Numbered from the stretch's first letter, positions 1-9,605 are shown. The stretch: 64,000 nucleotides of DNA from an uncultured OCS116 cluster bacterium (GCA_902613795.1 CACMIP010000001.1:354087-418086), one strand, 5' to 3'. Translations and numbers: made by a program. The notes: generated from the letters alone by a model not told the origin.

Positions 1-779
1 GCGTACTGAGCGTAATCCTCAAATTTATTCTGATCATCAAAAGCAAATGGTAAATAGCCACATCTATCATTATCTGTATTTGCCCAAACGCGAAGCCTAT
101 TGGATAGTAATCCTGTTAGCCTGCCATTCAGAAATGGGCTATTAAAAAACATTGCTGATATGAGTGGCTGAAGTGCCATCGCAACACGGAACTTTTTTGT
201 GTAATCATTTTCGTCGCTGTAATCAAGATTAACTTGGGTTGTCGCGGAGCAATGCATCATATCTAAGCCATGACTTCCAACTTTTGGCATATATTCCCTC
301 ATGATTGTATATCTGGTCTTTGGAACTCTTGCCATGTCATTAAAGCCCCAGCTTGGAGAAAATCCAAGGCCAAGAGCTCCAATATTTAACTCATTACAAA
401 CATACTCAATTTGAGAATGATATTGTCTAAATTCTTCATTTGTTTGATGTAAGTTGGAACATTTTGATCCTGATAATTCAATTTGACCGCCAGGTTCAAG
501 AGAGATATTTCTATCATTTTGCGTGTCAGATAAACCAATAACATTATCCCCATCAAATATTGGACTCCAATGAAAATGATCTATAAGTATTTTGAACACA
601 TCAACGATGCCCGGACCATCTGAGTATTGAAGCGGACACAACGACTCTTTGTGAAATAAAAATTTTTCGTTTTCTGTTCCGATTTTATAATCTTTGGGTG
701 ATTTTGAGCCCGAATGAAAATAATTAATTAAATCCAATACTGTTGGGATTTGTGAGCTTATTTCTATTTTGTTTTTCAT
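1..779 (-). CDS. gshA: Glutamate-cysteine ligase, partial (C-terminal part lies off the window)
   Basis: This gene is not in the ORF track because it runs off the left edge; I translated it from the ATG at 779. The visible ~259 residues include LEPGGQIELSGS and TTQVNLDYSDE, which are signatures of the alphaproteobacterial/plant-type glutamate-cysteine ligase. The enzyme joins glutamate and cysteine with ATP in the first step of glutathione synthesis in the cytoplasm. The 5' end is complete and the 3' end is missing. It follows rsmE on the same strand with a 32-base gap, an arrangement (rsmE-gshA next to divergent ubiA) common in Alphaproteobacteria, so the two are probably cotranscribed. Confidence 0.9.
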   Translation of the reverse strand, partial: MKNKIEISSQIPTVLDLINYFHSGSKSPKDYKIGTENEKFLFHKESLCPLQYSDGPGIVDVFKILIDHFHWSPIFDGDNVIGLSDTQNDRNISLEPGGQIELSGSKCSNLHQTNEEFRQYHSQIEYVCNELNIGALGLGFSPSWGFNDMARVPKTRYTIMREYMPKVGSHGLDMMHCSATTQVNLDYSDENDYTKKFRVAMALQPLISAMFFNSPFLNGRLTGLLSNRLRVWANTDNDRCGYLPFAFDDQNKFEDYAQY

Positions 780-811
780 AAATTATACAACTGACATGGC
801 AATTACTGCGT

Positions 812-1555
812 TTAACTAAACAGATCTCCATTTGTGGCCTGCAAAAATGATGCCACAACTATTGCCGCGGTATCAGCCCTTAGAACTCTAGACCCAAGAG
901 AGAGTCTTATTAAATTCTTTAACTTTAGAATTCTGTTCCTCTCTTTATCAGAAAACCCCCCCTCAGGTCCAATCAAAAAGGAAATATTCAATTCTTTTGC
1001 CCTGCTCAATTCACTTATAGGATTTTCTGGGTGGGATTTTTCATCGCAAAAGACTAATATTTTTTCGTTAGACCAGTTATTGAGCAACTCATCTAGTGGC
1101 ATAGCGGCATTAATTTTTGGAACGATCATTAGTCCACATTGCTCAGCTGCCTCTTTTGCTCGTGTGAGTAGCTTATTTAGATTTACTTTTCGAACATTCG
1201 AAAATTCCATTATGACTGGCGTGAAAGTGGAAATACCGAGCTCAGTCAACTTTTCAATTATATAGTTGTGCCTGTTAGCGTTTAGAGGAGAAAAATAACA
1301 ATGCATTTCTTTATATTTAATTTGAGACCGAGCGCAGCTGATTGCCTCTATTTCAATTTTATCTTTTTTCACAATTAAAACTTTTGAATACCACTCACCA
1401 TCCACACCATTAAATATACGTAATTCGTCATTTACTTTTACTCTCATAACATTTCTCAAATAGTGATGATCATCATTTGTGACTTCAATTATTGCATTTT
1501 GATACAATTTACAATTTTGATACAGCCTTATGTTTGTTAAATTGTTCGGTTGCAT
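812..1555 (-). CDS. rsmE: 16S rRNA (uracil(1498)-N(3))-methyltransferase RsmE
   Basis: The 247-residue protein has the usual RsmE length. An N-terminal PUA-like region (about 1-75) is followed by a SPOUT methyltransferase domain with the knot motifs FLIGPEGGFSDKE near residue 195 and LSLGSRVLRADTAA near 220. RsmE methylates U1498 of 16S rRNA in the 30S subunit using S-adenosylmethionine. It starts 46 bases from the divergent ubiA gene and precedes gshA. The plus-strand ORF 834-1265 is a shadow of this gene. Confidence 0.95.
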   Translation of the reverse strand: MQPNNLTNIRLYQNCKLYQNAIIEVTNDDHHYLRNVMRVKVNDELRIFNGVDGEWYSKVLIVKKDKIEIEAISCARSQIKYKEMHCYFSPLNANRHNYIIEKLTELGISTFTPVIMEFSNVRKVNLNKLLTRAKEAAEQCGLMIVPKINAAMPLDELLNNWSNEKILVFCDEKSHPENPISELSRAKELNISFLIGPEGGFSDKERNRILKLKNLIRLSLGSRVLRADTAAIVVASFLQATNGDLFS

Positions 1556-1601
1556 TTTATTATTTTAATCTCAAAAATTTTGTTATAAATAATTTAATAA
1601 A

Positions 1602-2498
1602 TTGTTAGAAAAAATTATACTGCATATTGTTTTGAAAAGTATTAAAAAAAGAATTAATTGCTACATAGCAATAACACGAAACAACAAGCCGATTGGCTGG
1701 CTTCTGTTGTTCATTCCATGCTTGTACGGTATCATTTCATCTTCAATTTATTCGAGTAAAATAATTGAATTAGAAATTATAGTACTTTTTTTACTTGGCT
1801 CTATCCTTATGAGATCTGCTGGTTGCATTTTTAATGATATAGTTGATCGCAAGATAGACGCGCAAGTTGAACGCACCAAAAACAGACCATTAGCAAATAA
1901 AACCATGTCACTCTTTGAAGCAATTTTATTACTTCTGGTGCTATTATTTTTTAGCTTGTGCATACTTATTTCCCTCAACACAATTACAATAATAATTGGG
2001 ATAATGTCATTAATTCTGGTTGTTACATACCCATTTATGAAGAGAATTACACACTGGCCACAGCTTTTTTTGGGTATAACGTTCAACTGGGGTGTAATAA
2101 TGGGCTGGACATCCGTATCAGAGAGCCTGAGTCCTGTCATATTCCTGATTTATCTATCTTCCATTTTTTGGACATTGGGTTATGACACTGTTTATGGTTA
2201 CCAAGATATTGTTGATGATAAAATCATAGGTATTAAGTCAACAGCTGTTCTGTTTGAGAAGAACCCAAAAGCAGCGGTCTATACCTTTTATATAATTAGT
2301 TTTTTAATTATGTTCATGGCAATGATTTGGATTGGTTCAGACTACAAAACATTTTTAGTATTTCTTTGTGCAGTTATGCTTGGTATAGTATTGCTTGAAA
2401 AACTCAATTTAAGAGAAGTACAATCTTGCGCTAGTTTTTTCTCGGCAAATAAGTATATAGGTTTTCTGGTAGTATTGGCACTAGCATCATCCATTTAG
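1602..2498 (+). CDS. ubiA: 4-Hydroxybenzoate polyprenyltransferase UbiA
   Basis: This integral membrane protein is of the UbiA family. Both aspartate-rich prenyl-diphosphate/Mg sites are visible: NDIVDRKIDAQVERTKNRP near residue 78 and YDTVYGYQDIVDDKIIGIK near 195. It would attach the polyprenyl chain to 4-hydroxybenzoate in ubiquinone synthesis at the inner membrane. Many hydrophobic helices follow RNNKPIGWLLLF, which is the usual family start region. The start is uncertain: the track uses TTG at 1602, there is no in-frame ATG before the first motif, and TTG at 1632 would also give a normal-length protein. waaA follows after 12 bases. Confidence 0.9.
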   Translation: MLEKIILHIVLKSIKKRINCYIAITRNNKPIGWLLLFIPCLYGIISSSIYSSKIIELEIIVLFLLGSILMRSAGCIFNDIVDRKIDAQVERTKNRPLANKTMSLFEAILLLLVLLFFSLCILISLNTITIIIGIMSLILVVTYPFMKRITHWPQLFLGITFNWGVIMGWTSVSESLSPVIFLIYLSSIFWTLGYDTVYGYQDIVDDKIIGIKSTAVLFEKNPKAAVYTFYIISFLIMFMAMIWIGSDYKTFLVFLCAVMLGIVLLEKLNLREVQSCASFFSANKYIGFLVVLALASSI

Positions 2499-2510
2499 TC
2501 TATTAAAAAA

Positions 2511-3806
2511 ATGAAAAAGATATTTCAAAATTTTGTAATCTTAATATATGTGTTTTTGACAAACCTATTCCTAATCTTTGGATACGTATACATGACTATA
2601 CGTAGGGCTAATTCCAAAGAAACCCATGAAAGCCTTGAACAAAAACTCGGCCAAAATTTTTCATCATCAAGTCACATTGATAAAAAAATCATATGGATAC
2701 ATGCAGCTAGTATTGGTGAGACTTACTCAGGACTGAGTGTGGCTAAGTTTATTTTAAAATATAACACCGAAATCTGTATCTTATTTACCACAACAACTCT
2801 ATCATCTGCAAAGATTTTAGAAAATAACGCAAATGATAGAGTCATTCATCAGTTCCTACCTTTAGATGTGAAAATGTTTGTAAAAAGATTTTTAAATCAC
2901 TGGTCACCAGTACTATCTATTTTCATGGAGTCAGAAATATGGCCTAATTTCTATCTTGAGCTTGAACGTAGGAACATACCACTATATTTACTGAATGCGC
3001 GGCTATCTGATAAAAGCTTTAATAGGTGGCATAAGCTTAAAATATTAGCAGATAGAATACTTTCCATACCAAAATTGATTTCGTGTCAGGATAATGACAC
3101 CTATCAAAGATATAAACAGCTGGGTCAGTCAAATATAAGATTATCTGAGAATATTAAATACGCAAATACGCCATTAAAAACAAATAAAAAGGAATATGAA
3201 TATCTCAAAAAAATATTAGAAGAGAAATTTATATACATTGCTGCATCAGTACACGAGAAGGAGACTGAGTTATTCTATAATTTACACAAAAAAATCCTCA
3301 AAAAACATCCAAATATAGTATGTATATTTGCACCGAGGCATACTGAAACGTGCTCTAAAATGATTTCCTTATTAGACGCACATGCCCACAATTGGACATA
3401 TTTACCAAATAATGAGCTAAAACCTGATCATGACTTTTTAATTATCAATGAAGTCGGAATTTTAGGTACTTATTTTGAATTATCCCAAATAGCAGTAATA
3501 GGTGGCTCCTTTGATACAATTGGCGGCCATAATCCAATTGAGGCAATACAAAAAAATTGTATAGTTTTGCATGGAAAAAATATTCAAAATTTTGGTGATA
3601 TATATAAATCCTTAGATGAGCTTAAATGCTCGTTTTTAACTAATGACGCAGACTCAATTGTGCAAAAAATTGAAGATTTCATTGGCCAACCAAGTAAAAC
3701 GCAGGACACCCTAAAAAATATAAACAGAATAATAAGCAAGAAAAAGGTACTTGTTGAGAATGAAATACTTGATATTCTAAATTTAGAACACGGAAAAATC
3801 CAATGA
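2511..3806 (+). CDS. waaA: 3-Deoxy-D-manno-octulosonic acid (Kdo) transferase
   Basis: The 431-residue protein has an N-terminal membrane anchor (about 8-28) and the GT30 glycosyltransferase motifs WIHAASIGETYSG (near 63), FMESEIWPNF (near 140) and GGHNPIEA (near 341). WaaA transfers Kdo from CMP-Kdo to lipid IVA on the cytoplasmic face of the inner membrane. It overlaps lpxK by four bases (ATGA), which implies translational coupling. The ubiA-waaA-lpxK run is on one strand and is probably one transcript. Confidence 0.93.
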   Translation: MKKIFQNFVILIYVFLTNLFLIFGYVYMTIRRANSKETHESLEQKLGQNFSSSSHIDKKIIWIHAASIGETYSGLSVAKFILKYNTEICILFTTTTLSSAKILENNANDRVIHQFLPLDVKMFVKRFLNHWSPVLSIFMESEIWPNFYLELERRNIPLYLLNARLSDKSFNRWHKLKILADRILSIPKLISCQDNDTYQRYKQLGQSNIRLSENIKYANTPLKTNKKEYEYLKKILEEKFIYIAASVHEKETELFYNLHKKILKKHPNIVCIFAPRHTETCSKMISLLDAHAHNWTYLPNNELKPDHDFLIINEVGILGTYFELSQIAVIGGSFDTIGGHNPIEAIQKNCIVLHGKNIQNFGDIYKSLDELKCSFLTNDADSIVQKIEDFIGQPSKTQDTLKNINRIISKKKVLVENEILDILNLEHGKIQ

Positions 3807-4804
3807 GAAGACCTAGATTCTGGAATGATACTTCACTGCTCACAAATGTACTGGCCCCAATTGGGCTCATTCATCATTTTATTTCCAGGCAAAACTACAG
3901 ACTACAAAAAACATATCATTCAAATGCCCCTGTAATTTGCATTGGTAGCCCTATAATTGGAGGTGGGGGCAAGACTCCAGTCGTGATAGCAATACAAAAA
4001 TTATTGCTAAAAAAAAATAAAAAAATATCAGCAACATCAGTGTGTTATAAGGGAAAGATCAAATACCCAGTTCTTATAAATAAAAGTCACACATCGATTG
4101 ATGTTGGGGACGAACCCCTCCTTCTATCTCAATTTTGTGAGACATTTGTATCAAAAAATAGAAAGGCAGCCATTAAAATGGCGAATAATTATAGCAAATA
4201 TGACTACATTGTCTCTGAAGATGGATATAGAAATGTATCAATTAAAAACAAAATAAATGTTTTGGTAATAGACGGTAATATGCCAACCATAAATCTCAAA
4301 CAGTTTCCAGCTGGTGATTTACTTGGCTCAATGGACTATACGCTCAGCATAGCTGACATATTAATTCTCATAGATAAAGAAAAAATTGATGATGAGATAA
4401 TTGAAAAGATAAAAAATTATAAGAAATATTATGTGGCAGCTAAATCAGAATACCAAATACGAAATGATTATAAATCTAAAAAAATAGCATTCACAGGTAT
4501 TGGTATGCCTAAGAAATTTTATAATACCTTGAAAGAATTGAAGATAAAAAGTGTTCAGAATTTGACTTATCCAAATCACTTCCAATATAGCAGAAATGAC
4601 GTAAAACACTTACTCAAAATTGCGGCAGTGCACGGTAAGCACTCATTATTAACCACCTCAAAAGACTTTGTAAGATTTAATGATCAGAATGATCCAAATA
4701 GGCAGCTTCGAAATCAAGTGGATGTTCTCGATATCTCTATTAAGATAGATCACCCCGATGATCTATTGAAATATATATCTGCAAAAATCCATAAATTAAA
4801 CTAA
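3803..4804 (+). CDS. lpxK: Tetraacyldisaccharide 4'-kinase LpxK (divergent)
   Basis: LpxK phosphorylates the 4' position of the lipid A disaccharide at the inner membrane. The 333-residue length is normal. A P-loop is clear at about 50-60 (GSPIIGGGGKTP), and TYPNHFQYS near 258 matches the family's H-containing motif. The usual DDGFQH motif reads SEDGYRN here (near 138), so it is a divergent member. It overlaps waaA by four bases at the start and the convergent DUF2093 gene by three to four bases at the end. The position after waaA supports the assignment. Confidence 0.9.
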   Translation: MRRPRFWNDTSLLTNVLAPIGLIHHFISRQNYRLQKTYHSNAPVICIGSPIIGGGGKTPVVIAIQKLLLKKNKKISATSVCYKGKIKYPVLINKSHTSIDVGDEPLLLSQFCETFVSKNRKAAIKMANNYSKYDYIVSEDGYRNVSIKNKINVLVIDGNMPTINLKQFPAGDLLGSMDYTLSIADILILIDKEKIDDEIIEKIKNYKKYYVAAKSEYQIRNDYKSKKIAFTGIGMPKKFYNTLKELKIKSVQNLTYPNHFQYSRNDVKHLLKIAAVHGKHSLLTTSKDFVRFNDQNDPNRQLRNQVDVLDISIKIDHPDDLLKYISAKIHKLN

Positions 4805-5016
4805 CTACTCTTTTTATAACCAGCTAATGCTGCCTCCGCACTTTCATAGGGCTCCTGCCTTTCAACTGACCAGTACTTTAAATCACTAACGTTTATTTTA
4901 TTTCCAGTCACGGCGCACACAACATATTGCCCATCAACCAATACATCAAATTCACCGTCTGAGTATTTTAATTTGGCCTCCTGATTATCTGTTATATTTT
5001 TATTTTTTCCTATCAT
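4801..5016 (-). CDS. DUF2093 family small protein
   Basis: This 71-residue soluble protein looks like DUF2093 (KLKYSDGEFDVLVDGQYVVCAVTGNKI, then LKYWSVERQEPY). The family is a conserved alphaproteobacterial small protein of unknown function. It lies directly downstream of xseA on the same strand with a 10-base gap, and is convergent with lpxK, overlapping its stop codon. This neighbourhood is typical for the family. No enzymatic motif is visible. Confidence 0.8.
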   Translation of the reverse strand: MIGKNKNITDNQEAKLKYSDGEFDVLVDGQYVVCAVTGNKINVSDLKYWSVERQEPYESAEAALAGYKKSS

Positions 5017-5026
5017 TATGCATTAG

Positions 5027-6385
5027 TTATTTATCGTTTTGATTTCTTACGGTAATTTCACCATCTGAAAACATAATGTTCACTAATTTATGTTGATTTG
5101 CAACTTTTTTGCTTTCAACAATTGATTTATCTTGATCTTTTATTATGGCATAACCCCGACTTAGGGTTTTTTTATAATTTAAACTATCTAATAGTCTATT
5201 ATTAGAGGACAATAAATAGGATTTATCTCGAATTCCACCTTTTGTACTTGATACTAATTCTGAATTAATTTTTTCCTGCTTTATTGCAAAGTTATTCAGT
5301 TTCTGCTCAAGCAATCTAATCATTCTTTCATTTATGTTAATTTGTTTCAATTTCTTATTCTGGATATTACTAACAAGAGCCTGTTTTGATATCTTGGAAC
5401 TTAGCCTTTCAAAATTGATTAGTTTTCTATTTTGATATTGCATTCCCCTAGAGATTAATTTTTGCTCTGCAAAGTTGTATCTTAGTATGAAATGAGCAAA
5501 TTTATCAAAAATGAACTTCTTTAGTGTTTCTATATCCTGATTAATCTTATACTTGACCTCTCTAATATCCGGGAATAATTCTCCTGCTGCAGCAGTGGGT
5601 GTGGGGGCTCTGTAGTCTGAAGCAAGATCAATAAGACATGTATCTGTTTCATGACCAATTGCAGTTATAACTGGAATATCCGATGAATATACTGCTCTGA
5701 CAAGTATTTCATCATTAAAACCCCACAAATCCTCAAGTGATCCACCACCTCTTGCAATTAGTATAACATCCGGTCTTTTCGTGGGAGAAGTCAACCTATT
5801 GGCCCCAATTACTGCTTCACTAATTTCCTTTGGGCAGTTTTGCCCTTGAACAGAAACATCCATAATATCAATATTTATTGGATATCCTCGATCTCTATTT
5901 ATTCTTAAAATATCGCGTATTACTGCTCCATTAATGGAGGTTAAAATAAGCAAATTTTTTGGATATTTTGGAATTAATTTTTTCTTCGAAACATCAAATA
6001 TCCCCTCCGCTTGCAGACTTTTCTTTAATTTCTCGTAAAGAGCCAATAGCGCACCTTCACCTGCAACCTCAATATTATCAATCATTATTTGATATTTTGA
6101 GTTACTACCTCTTGAGTATGTAGTAATTTTTCCAGATGCAATTACTTCCATTCCATCTTGTGGCTTGATGTTTAATTTTTGGAATTTGTCAGGCCAAATA
6201 ATCGCTTCTATGAGGTCATTTTGTTCCTTTAATGATAAAAATACATGCCCTGCTTTGCTCACACTGAGCCCAGATACCTCTCCTCTAAGTCTTAAATAAC
6301 CAAAGTTTTCTTCAAGGCTCTTCTTTATTTCTTGAGAGAGCTCGATTACACCATATTCTCGAATATTTTGATTAACAAAAATCAT
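5027..6385 (-). CDS. xseA: Exodeoxyribonuclease VII large subunit
   Basis: The 452-residue protein begins with an OB-fold region (REYGVIELSQEIKKSLEENFGYLRLRGEVSGL) and contains the XseA core IARGGGSLEDLWGFNDE (near 210) and ITAIGHETDTCLIDLASDYRAPTPTAAA (near 240), followed by a long coiled region. It forms the single-strand-specific exonuclease VII with XseB, which is not in the window. It is divergent from purD across 89 bases and is followed by the DUF2093 gene. Confidence 0.95.
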   Translation of the reverse strand: MIFVNQNIREYGVIELSQEIKKSLEENFGYLRLRGEVSGLSVSKAGHVFLSLKEQNDLIEAIIWPDKFQKLNIKPQDGMEVIASGKITTYSRGSNSKYQIMIDNIEVAGEGALLALYEKLKKSLQAEGIFDVSKKKLIPKYPKNLLILTSINGAVIRDILRINRDRGYPINIDIMDVSVQGQNCPKEISEAVIGANRLTSPTKRPDVILIARGGGSLEDLWGFNDEILVRAVYSSDIPVITAIGHETDTCLIDLASDYRAPTPTAAAGELFPDIREVKYKINQDIETLKKFIFDKFAHFILRYNFAEQKLISRGMQYQNRKLINFERLSSKISKQALVSNIQNKKLKQININERMIRLLEQKLNNFAIKQEKINSELVSSTKGGIRDKSYLLSSNNRLLDSLNYKKTLSRGYAIIKDQDKSIVESKKVANQHKLVNIMFSDGEITVRNQNDK

Positions 6386-6474
6386 TTAAAACCATTATTT
6401 ATGAATTAACATTATAATTCTATACGTTAATATTATGAGTAAAATTATTTTGATGTAACTAAAATTGTGGGTAA

Positions 6475-7746
6475 ATGAATATCTTAATCATTGGCAGTGG
6501 TGGAAGAGAGCATGCCATCGCAATGGCTTTGTCTAAAAGTCCAAGAAAGAACCAGTTATTTGCCCTTCCTGGTAATCCCGGTATTAGCGAATATTGTGAG
6601 TGTATCGATATTGACCCATCTAACTTCAGAGAGATCAAGAATTTTTCCAAAAATAATAATATTGACCTTGTAATTGTTGGGCCCGAAGTACCAATATGTG
6701 AGGGAATTACAGATTACTTGAAAGAATATAAAATAGACGTTTTTGCACCCAGTTTGGAGGCATCAAAGCTGGAGTCGTCAAAAAAATTTACAAAAGAAAT
6801 TGCATTTGAAAATAATATTCCAACAGGTGAAGCAAAGTGGTTTGATAATTATGCTGATGCTTGTTTGTATTTAGAAAAACTTGAGGCACCATATGTCATA
6901 AAAGCTGATGGATTAGCAGCAGGTAAAGGTGTTGCAATTTGTGAAGATCTCAATGGCGCAAAAAATTCATTGGAAGATGTCTTTAACGGAAAATTTGGAA
7001 GTGGGCAATCCGTATTAATTGAAGAATTTCTGTATGGTCAAGAGCTCAGCTACTTTGCGATTACAGACGGTAAGGAAATTCTACCCCTCATAGGAGCTCA
7101 AGATCACAAACGGCTGCAGGATAAAGATGAGGGTCCAAATACAGGTGGTATGGGCGCCTACTGCCCCCCACCAATGTTATCTACTGAACTCGAAAATAAA
7201 ATTATGAAGCAAATTTTAGAACCAACAATATACGGCCTTAGAAAGAGAGGCATTGAATATAAAGGGGTTCTTTTTGCGGGACTGATGGTTAAAGAAAATC
7301 AACCAAGCTTGATTGAATACAATATTAGATTTGGTGATCCTGAAACCCAGGCATTATTGATGCTCATGAAGTCAGACTTTTCAGAATTACTGATTGAAAC
7401 TGTGAATGGAAATATTAAAAATTATAATCTTGAGTGGGAAAAAAAGAGAGCAATAACAGTAGTATTAGCTAATGAAGGGTATCCATCAAAATATAATAAA
7501 AATGCAGAAATATATGGTATTGGGGATGCAGAAAAAAATCCAAATGTGAAAGTTTTTCATGCTGGCACTTCAATCATTGATGGTTCCTTGATAGCCACGG
7601 GTGGCAGAGTACTAAATGTTACATCAATTGCTGACACACTAGAACTTGCAAGAGAACATGCCTATTCAGCAATTGAAAAGATAACCTACAAAGGTAAAGT
7701 GTATCGAAATGATATAGCTTGGAGAGCTCTGAGCAAAATTACTTAA
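6475..7746 (+). CDS. purD: Phosphoribosylamine-glycine ligase
   Basis: This 423-residue ATP-grasp enzyme makes glycinamide ribonucleotide in purine synthesis. Visible motifs are MNILIIGSGGREHAIA at the N terminus, KADGLAAGKGV near 142, GPNTGGMGAYCPP near 222 and EYNIRFGDPETQ near 282, all canonical for PurD. It is divergent from xseA. The last eight bases overlap the convergent tadA gene. Confidence 0.96.
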   Translation: MNILIIGSGGREHAIAMALSKSPRKNQLFALPGNPGISEYCECIDIDPSNFREIKNFSKNNNIDLVIVGPEVPICEGITDYLKEYKIDVFAPSLEASKLESSKKFTKEIAFENNIPTGEAKWFDNYADACLYLEKLEAPYVIKADGLAAGKGVAICEDLNGAKNSLEDVFNGKFGSGQSVLIEEFLYGQELSYFAITDGKEILPLIGAQDHKRLQDKDEGPNTGGMGAYCPPPMLSTELENKIMKQILEPTIYGLRKRGIEYKGVLFAGLMVKENQPSLIEYNIRFGDPETQALLMLMKSDFSELLIETVNGNIKNYNLEWEKKRAITVVLANEGYPSKYNKNAEIYGIGDAEKNPNVKVFHAGTSIIDGSLIATGGRVLNVTSIADTLELAREHAYSAIEKITYKGKVYRNDIAWRALSKIT

Positions 7747-8194
7747 GCCCTCTCTTCGATTGAAAGAATGCCTTAATTAACTCTTTATTTTCTACCTCTA
7801 GAATACCTCCATATAACTCTGGGCGATGGTTGCATTCTCTAGAAGATAAGTATCTCGATGACTCTTTTGAAGAAAATTCATTTAGTTGGCTTGCGTAAGC
7901 ACCAAAATAAAGCCTACGTATGCGAGCGTTTGAAATTGCTACCATACACATTAAGCAAGGCTCAAGAGTAACAAACAAATCATAATCCGTGAGAATATTA
8001 TTTTTTACCTTTTCGGTGGCAATTCTCAAAGCATTGATCTCGGCGTGTGCAGATGGATCATATGTTGATTTGGTCAAATTATGAGCTCTTGAAATTATTT
8101 CCCCATCCCTATGCACAATCAAAGCTCCGACGGGTACCTCACCCGCATCCTTAGCTTCAACTGCTTCTTCAATCGCGAGCTCCATAAATCTCAT
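7739..8194 (-). CDS. tadA: tRNA-specific adenosine deaminase
   Basis: The 151-residue protein has the cytidine/deoxycytidylate deaminase-fold zinc site: HAEINALR (H and catalytic E, near 50) and PCLMCMVAISNARI (two Cys, near 79). TadA converts A34 to inosine in tRNA-Arg(ACG). It begins 55 bases from the divergent rluB gene; this pair is a common alphaproteobacterial neighbourhood. The end overlaps purD convergently. Confidence 0.93.
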   Translation of the reverse strand: MRFMELAIEEAVEAKDAGEVPVGALIVHRDGEIISRAHNLTKSTYDPSAHAEINALRIATEKVKNNILTDYDLFVTLEPCLMCMVAISNARIRRLYFGAYASQLNEFSSKESSRYLSSRECNHRPELYGGILEVENKELIKAFFQSKRGLK

Positions 8195-8249
8195 AAATGC
8201 CTCTCATAAAAAGATATAAAATAAATTCATTACATCATATAATCGTAGC

Positions 8250-9002
8250 ATGCCAAATAATATCAATAAAGATACAAAAAATATTAGAATAGCAAAATTT
8301 ATCTCAAAAGCTGGAGCATATTCGCGCAGGGATGCAGAAAAACTTATCTTTGAAGGAAAAGTTGAAATAAATGGCAGAACTATTGACTCACCTGCAACAT
8401 TTGCTAATCAAAAAGATAAAATCTTGGTAGATGGTAAAATAATAAAACATAATGAAAGTACTCGAATATGGCTCCTAAACAAGCCAAAAGGCTACATTAC
8501 AACATCAAAAGACCCACAAAATAGAAAGGAGGTATTTGATCTTTTGCCATCAAATATAGATCACTTAATTCCAATTGGCAGACTTGATTTGAATACCGAA
8601 GGACTACTTATATTTACAAATAATGGTGATTTTTCACGATATATGGAACATCCAAAAAATAAGATAATGAGAAAATATAAGATTAAGGTTAGAGGAAAGG
8701 TTAAAAAAGAAAAGATTGATGAGATTATCGGTGAAATGATTATTAATAATATTAAATACAATATCATAAATGCAGAACTAATGTCATACAGCCAATCGAA
8801 TTCATGGTTAACGATTGAAATTGCTGAAGGTAAGAATCGTGAAGTTAGAAAAATTTTTGAACATTTAGATATTCAAATAAACAGACTTATAAGAATTAAA
8901 TTTGGGCCATTTGAACTAGGGCAAATAAATAAAGGTGAATTTATTGAACTTAACAAGAAAGAAGTTCCGACAAAATTAAAAAAAATAGGTTTTAAGGAAT
9001 AG
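8250..9002 (+). CDS. rluB: rRNA pseudouridine synthase of the RsuA/RluB/RluE/RluF family
   Basis: An N-terminal S4 RNA-binding domain (about 13-60, RIAKFISKAGAYSRRDAEKLI) is followed by the pseudouridine synthase domain with the catalytic-Asp motif GRLDLNTEGLLIFTNNG near 110 and EGKNREVRKIFEHL near 190. The layout fits RluB-type 23S rRNA pseudouridine synthases, but the exact target uridine cannot be read from sequence. rsmD follows after three bases, so the two rRNA-modifying genes are cotranscribed. Confidence 0.85.
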   Translation: MPNNINKDTKNIRIAKFISKAGAYSRRDAEKLIFEGKVEINGRTIDSPATFANQKDKILVDGKIIKHNESTRIWLLNKPKGYITTSKDPQNRKEVFDLLPSNIDHLIPIGRLDLNTEGLLIFTNNGDFSRYMEHPKNKIMRKYKIKVRGKVKKEKIDEIIGEMIINNIKYNIINAELMSYSQSNSWLTIEIAEGKNREVRKIFEHLDIQINRLIRIKFGPFELGQINKGEFIELNKKEVPTKLKKIGFKE

Positions 9003-9005
9003 AAA

Positions 9006-9563
9006 ATGCGCGTCATATCAGGATCTGCAAAGGGTAAAAAATTAGCTAGCGTTAAAGATGCGAGCATCAGACCGACCGCGGATAAAGTAAAAATGGCATT
9101 ATTTAATGTACTACAGCATGGTGTTATTAATTTTAATTTTGAAGGGTGTACCACACTAGATATGTTTTCAGGATCAGGCTCACTGGGAATTGAGTCGTTA
9201 TCAAGAGGTTCCGAATTTTGTTTTTTTTTAGATGTTAGTCGCGAGTCACATCTGGTTTGCAAAAAAAATCTGCAAAACTGCGGCTTTTCTGATCTCTCAG
9301 CGCATGCACTAATGGATATTAGAACAAAAAAACCTTTTTTTATTGAAAATAAATTTGATCTAATTCTAGCCGATCCACCTTATGGAAAAGAATACTTGGT
9401 AAATATTTTAGAGTTTGTTACGAGGAATGATCTTCTTAACTCTGATGGTATCCTCGTTATTGAAGATGATATAAGGGCTGAACTTAAACTCAACAATAAC
9501 TTCAAATTAATTGAAAAAAAAAATTATGGAAAAACCCAGTTAATTTTTTTAATTCCAAACTGA
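9006..9563 (+). CDS. rsmD: 16S rRNA (guanine(966)-N(2))-methyltransferase RsmD
   Basis: This 185-residue Rossmann-type methyltransferase has the family start MRVISGSAKGKKL, the SAM loop LDMFSGSGSLGIESLSRG (near 53) and the N-methyltransferase catalytic motif ADPPYGK (near 122). RsmD modifies G966 of 16S rRNA. It is three bases downstream of rluB and convergent with the BamF-like lipoprotein gene; a 12-base perfect palindrome lies between them. Confidence 0.93.
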   Translation: MRVISGSAKGKKLASVKDASIRPTADKVKMALFNVLQHGVINFNFEGCTTLDMFSGSGSLGIESLSRGSEFCFFLDVSRESHLVCKKNLQNCGFSDLSAHALMDIRTKKPFFIENKFDLILADPPYGKEYLVNILEFVTRNDLLNSDGILVIEDDIRAELKLNNNFKLIEKKNYGKTQLIFLIPN

Positions 9564-9589
9564 GCTTACAAAGTAAATAAATTAATAGA

Positions 9590-9601
9590 ACGAACGTTCG
9601 T
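9590..9601. other. 12-base perfect palindrome between convergent genes
   Basis: ACGAACGTTCGT is its own reverse complement. It lies between the stop codons of rsmD and the BamF-like gene. There is no loop and no T-run directly next to it, so it does not look like an ordinary intrinsic terminator. Its function is unknown. Confidence 0.4.
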
Positions 9602-9605
9602 ATGT

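Noticed and set aside
834-1265. Plus-strand ORF of 143 codons
   Set aside because: It is antisense to rsmE, a clear family member, and shows no domain.
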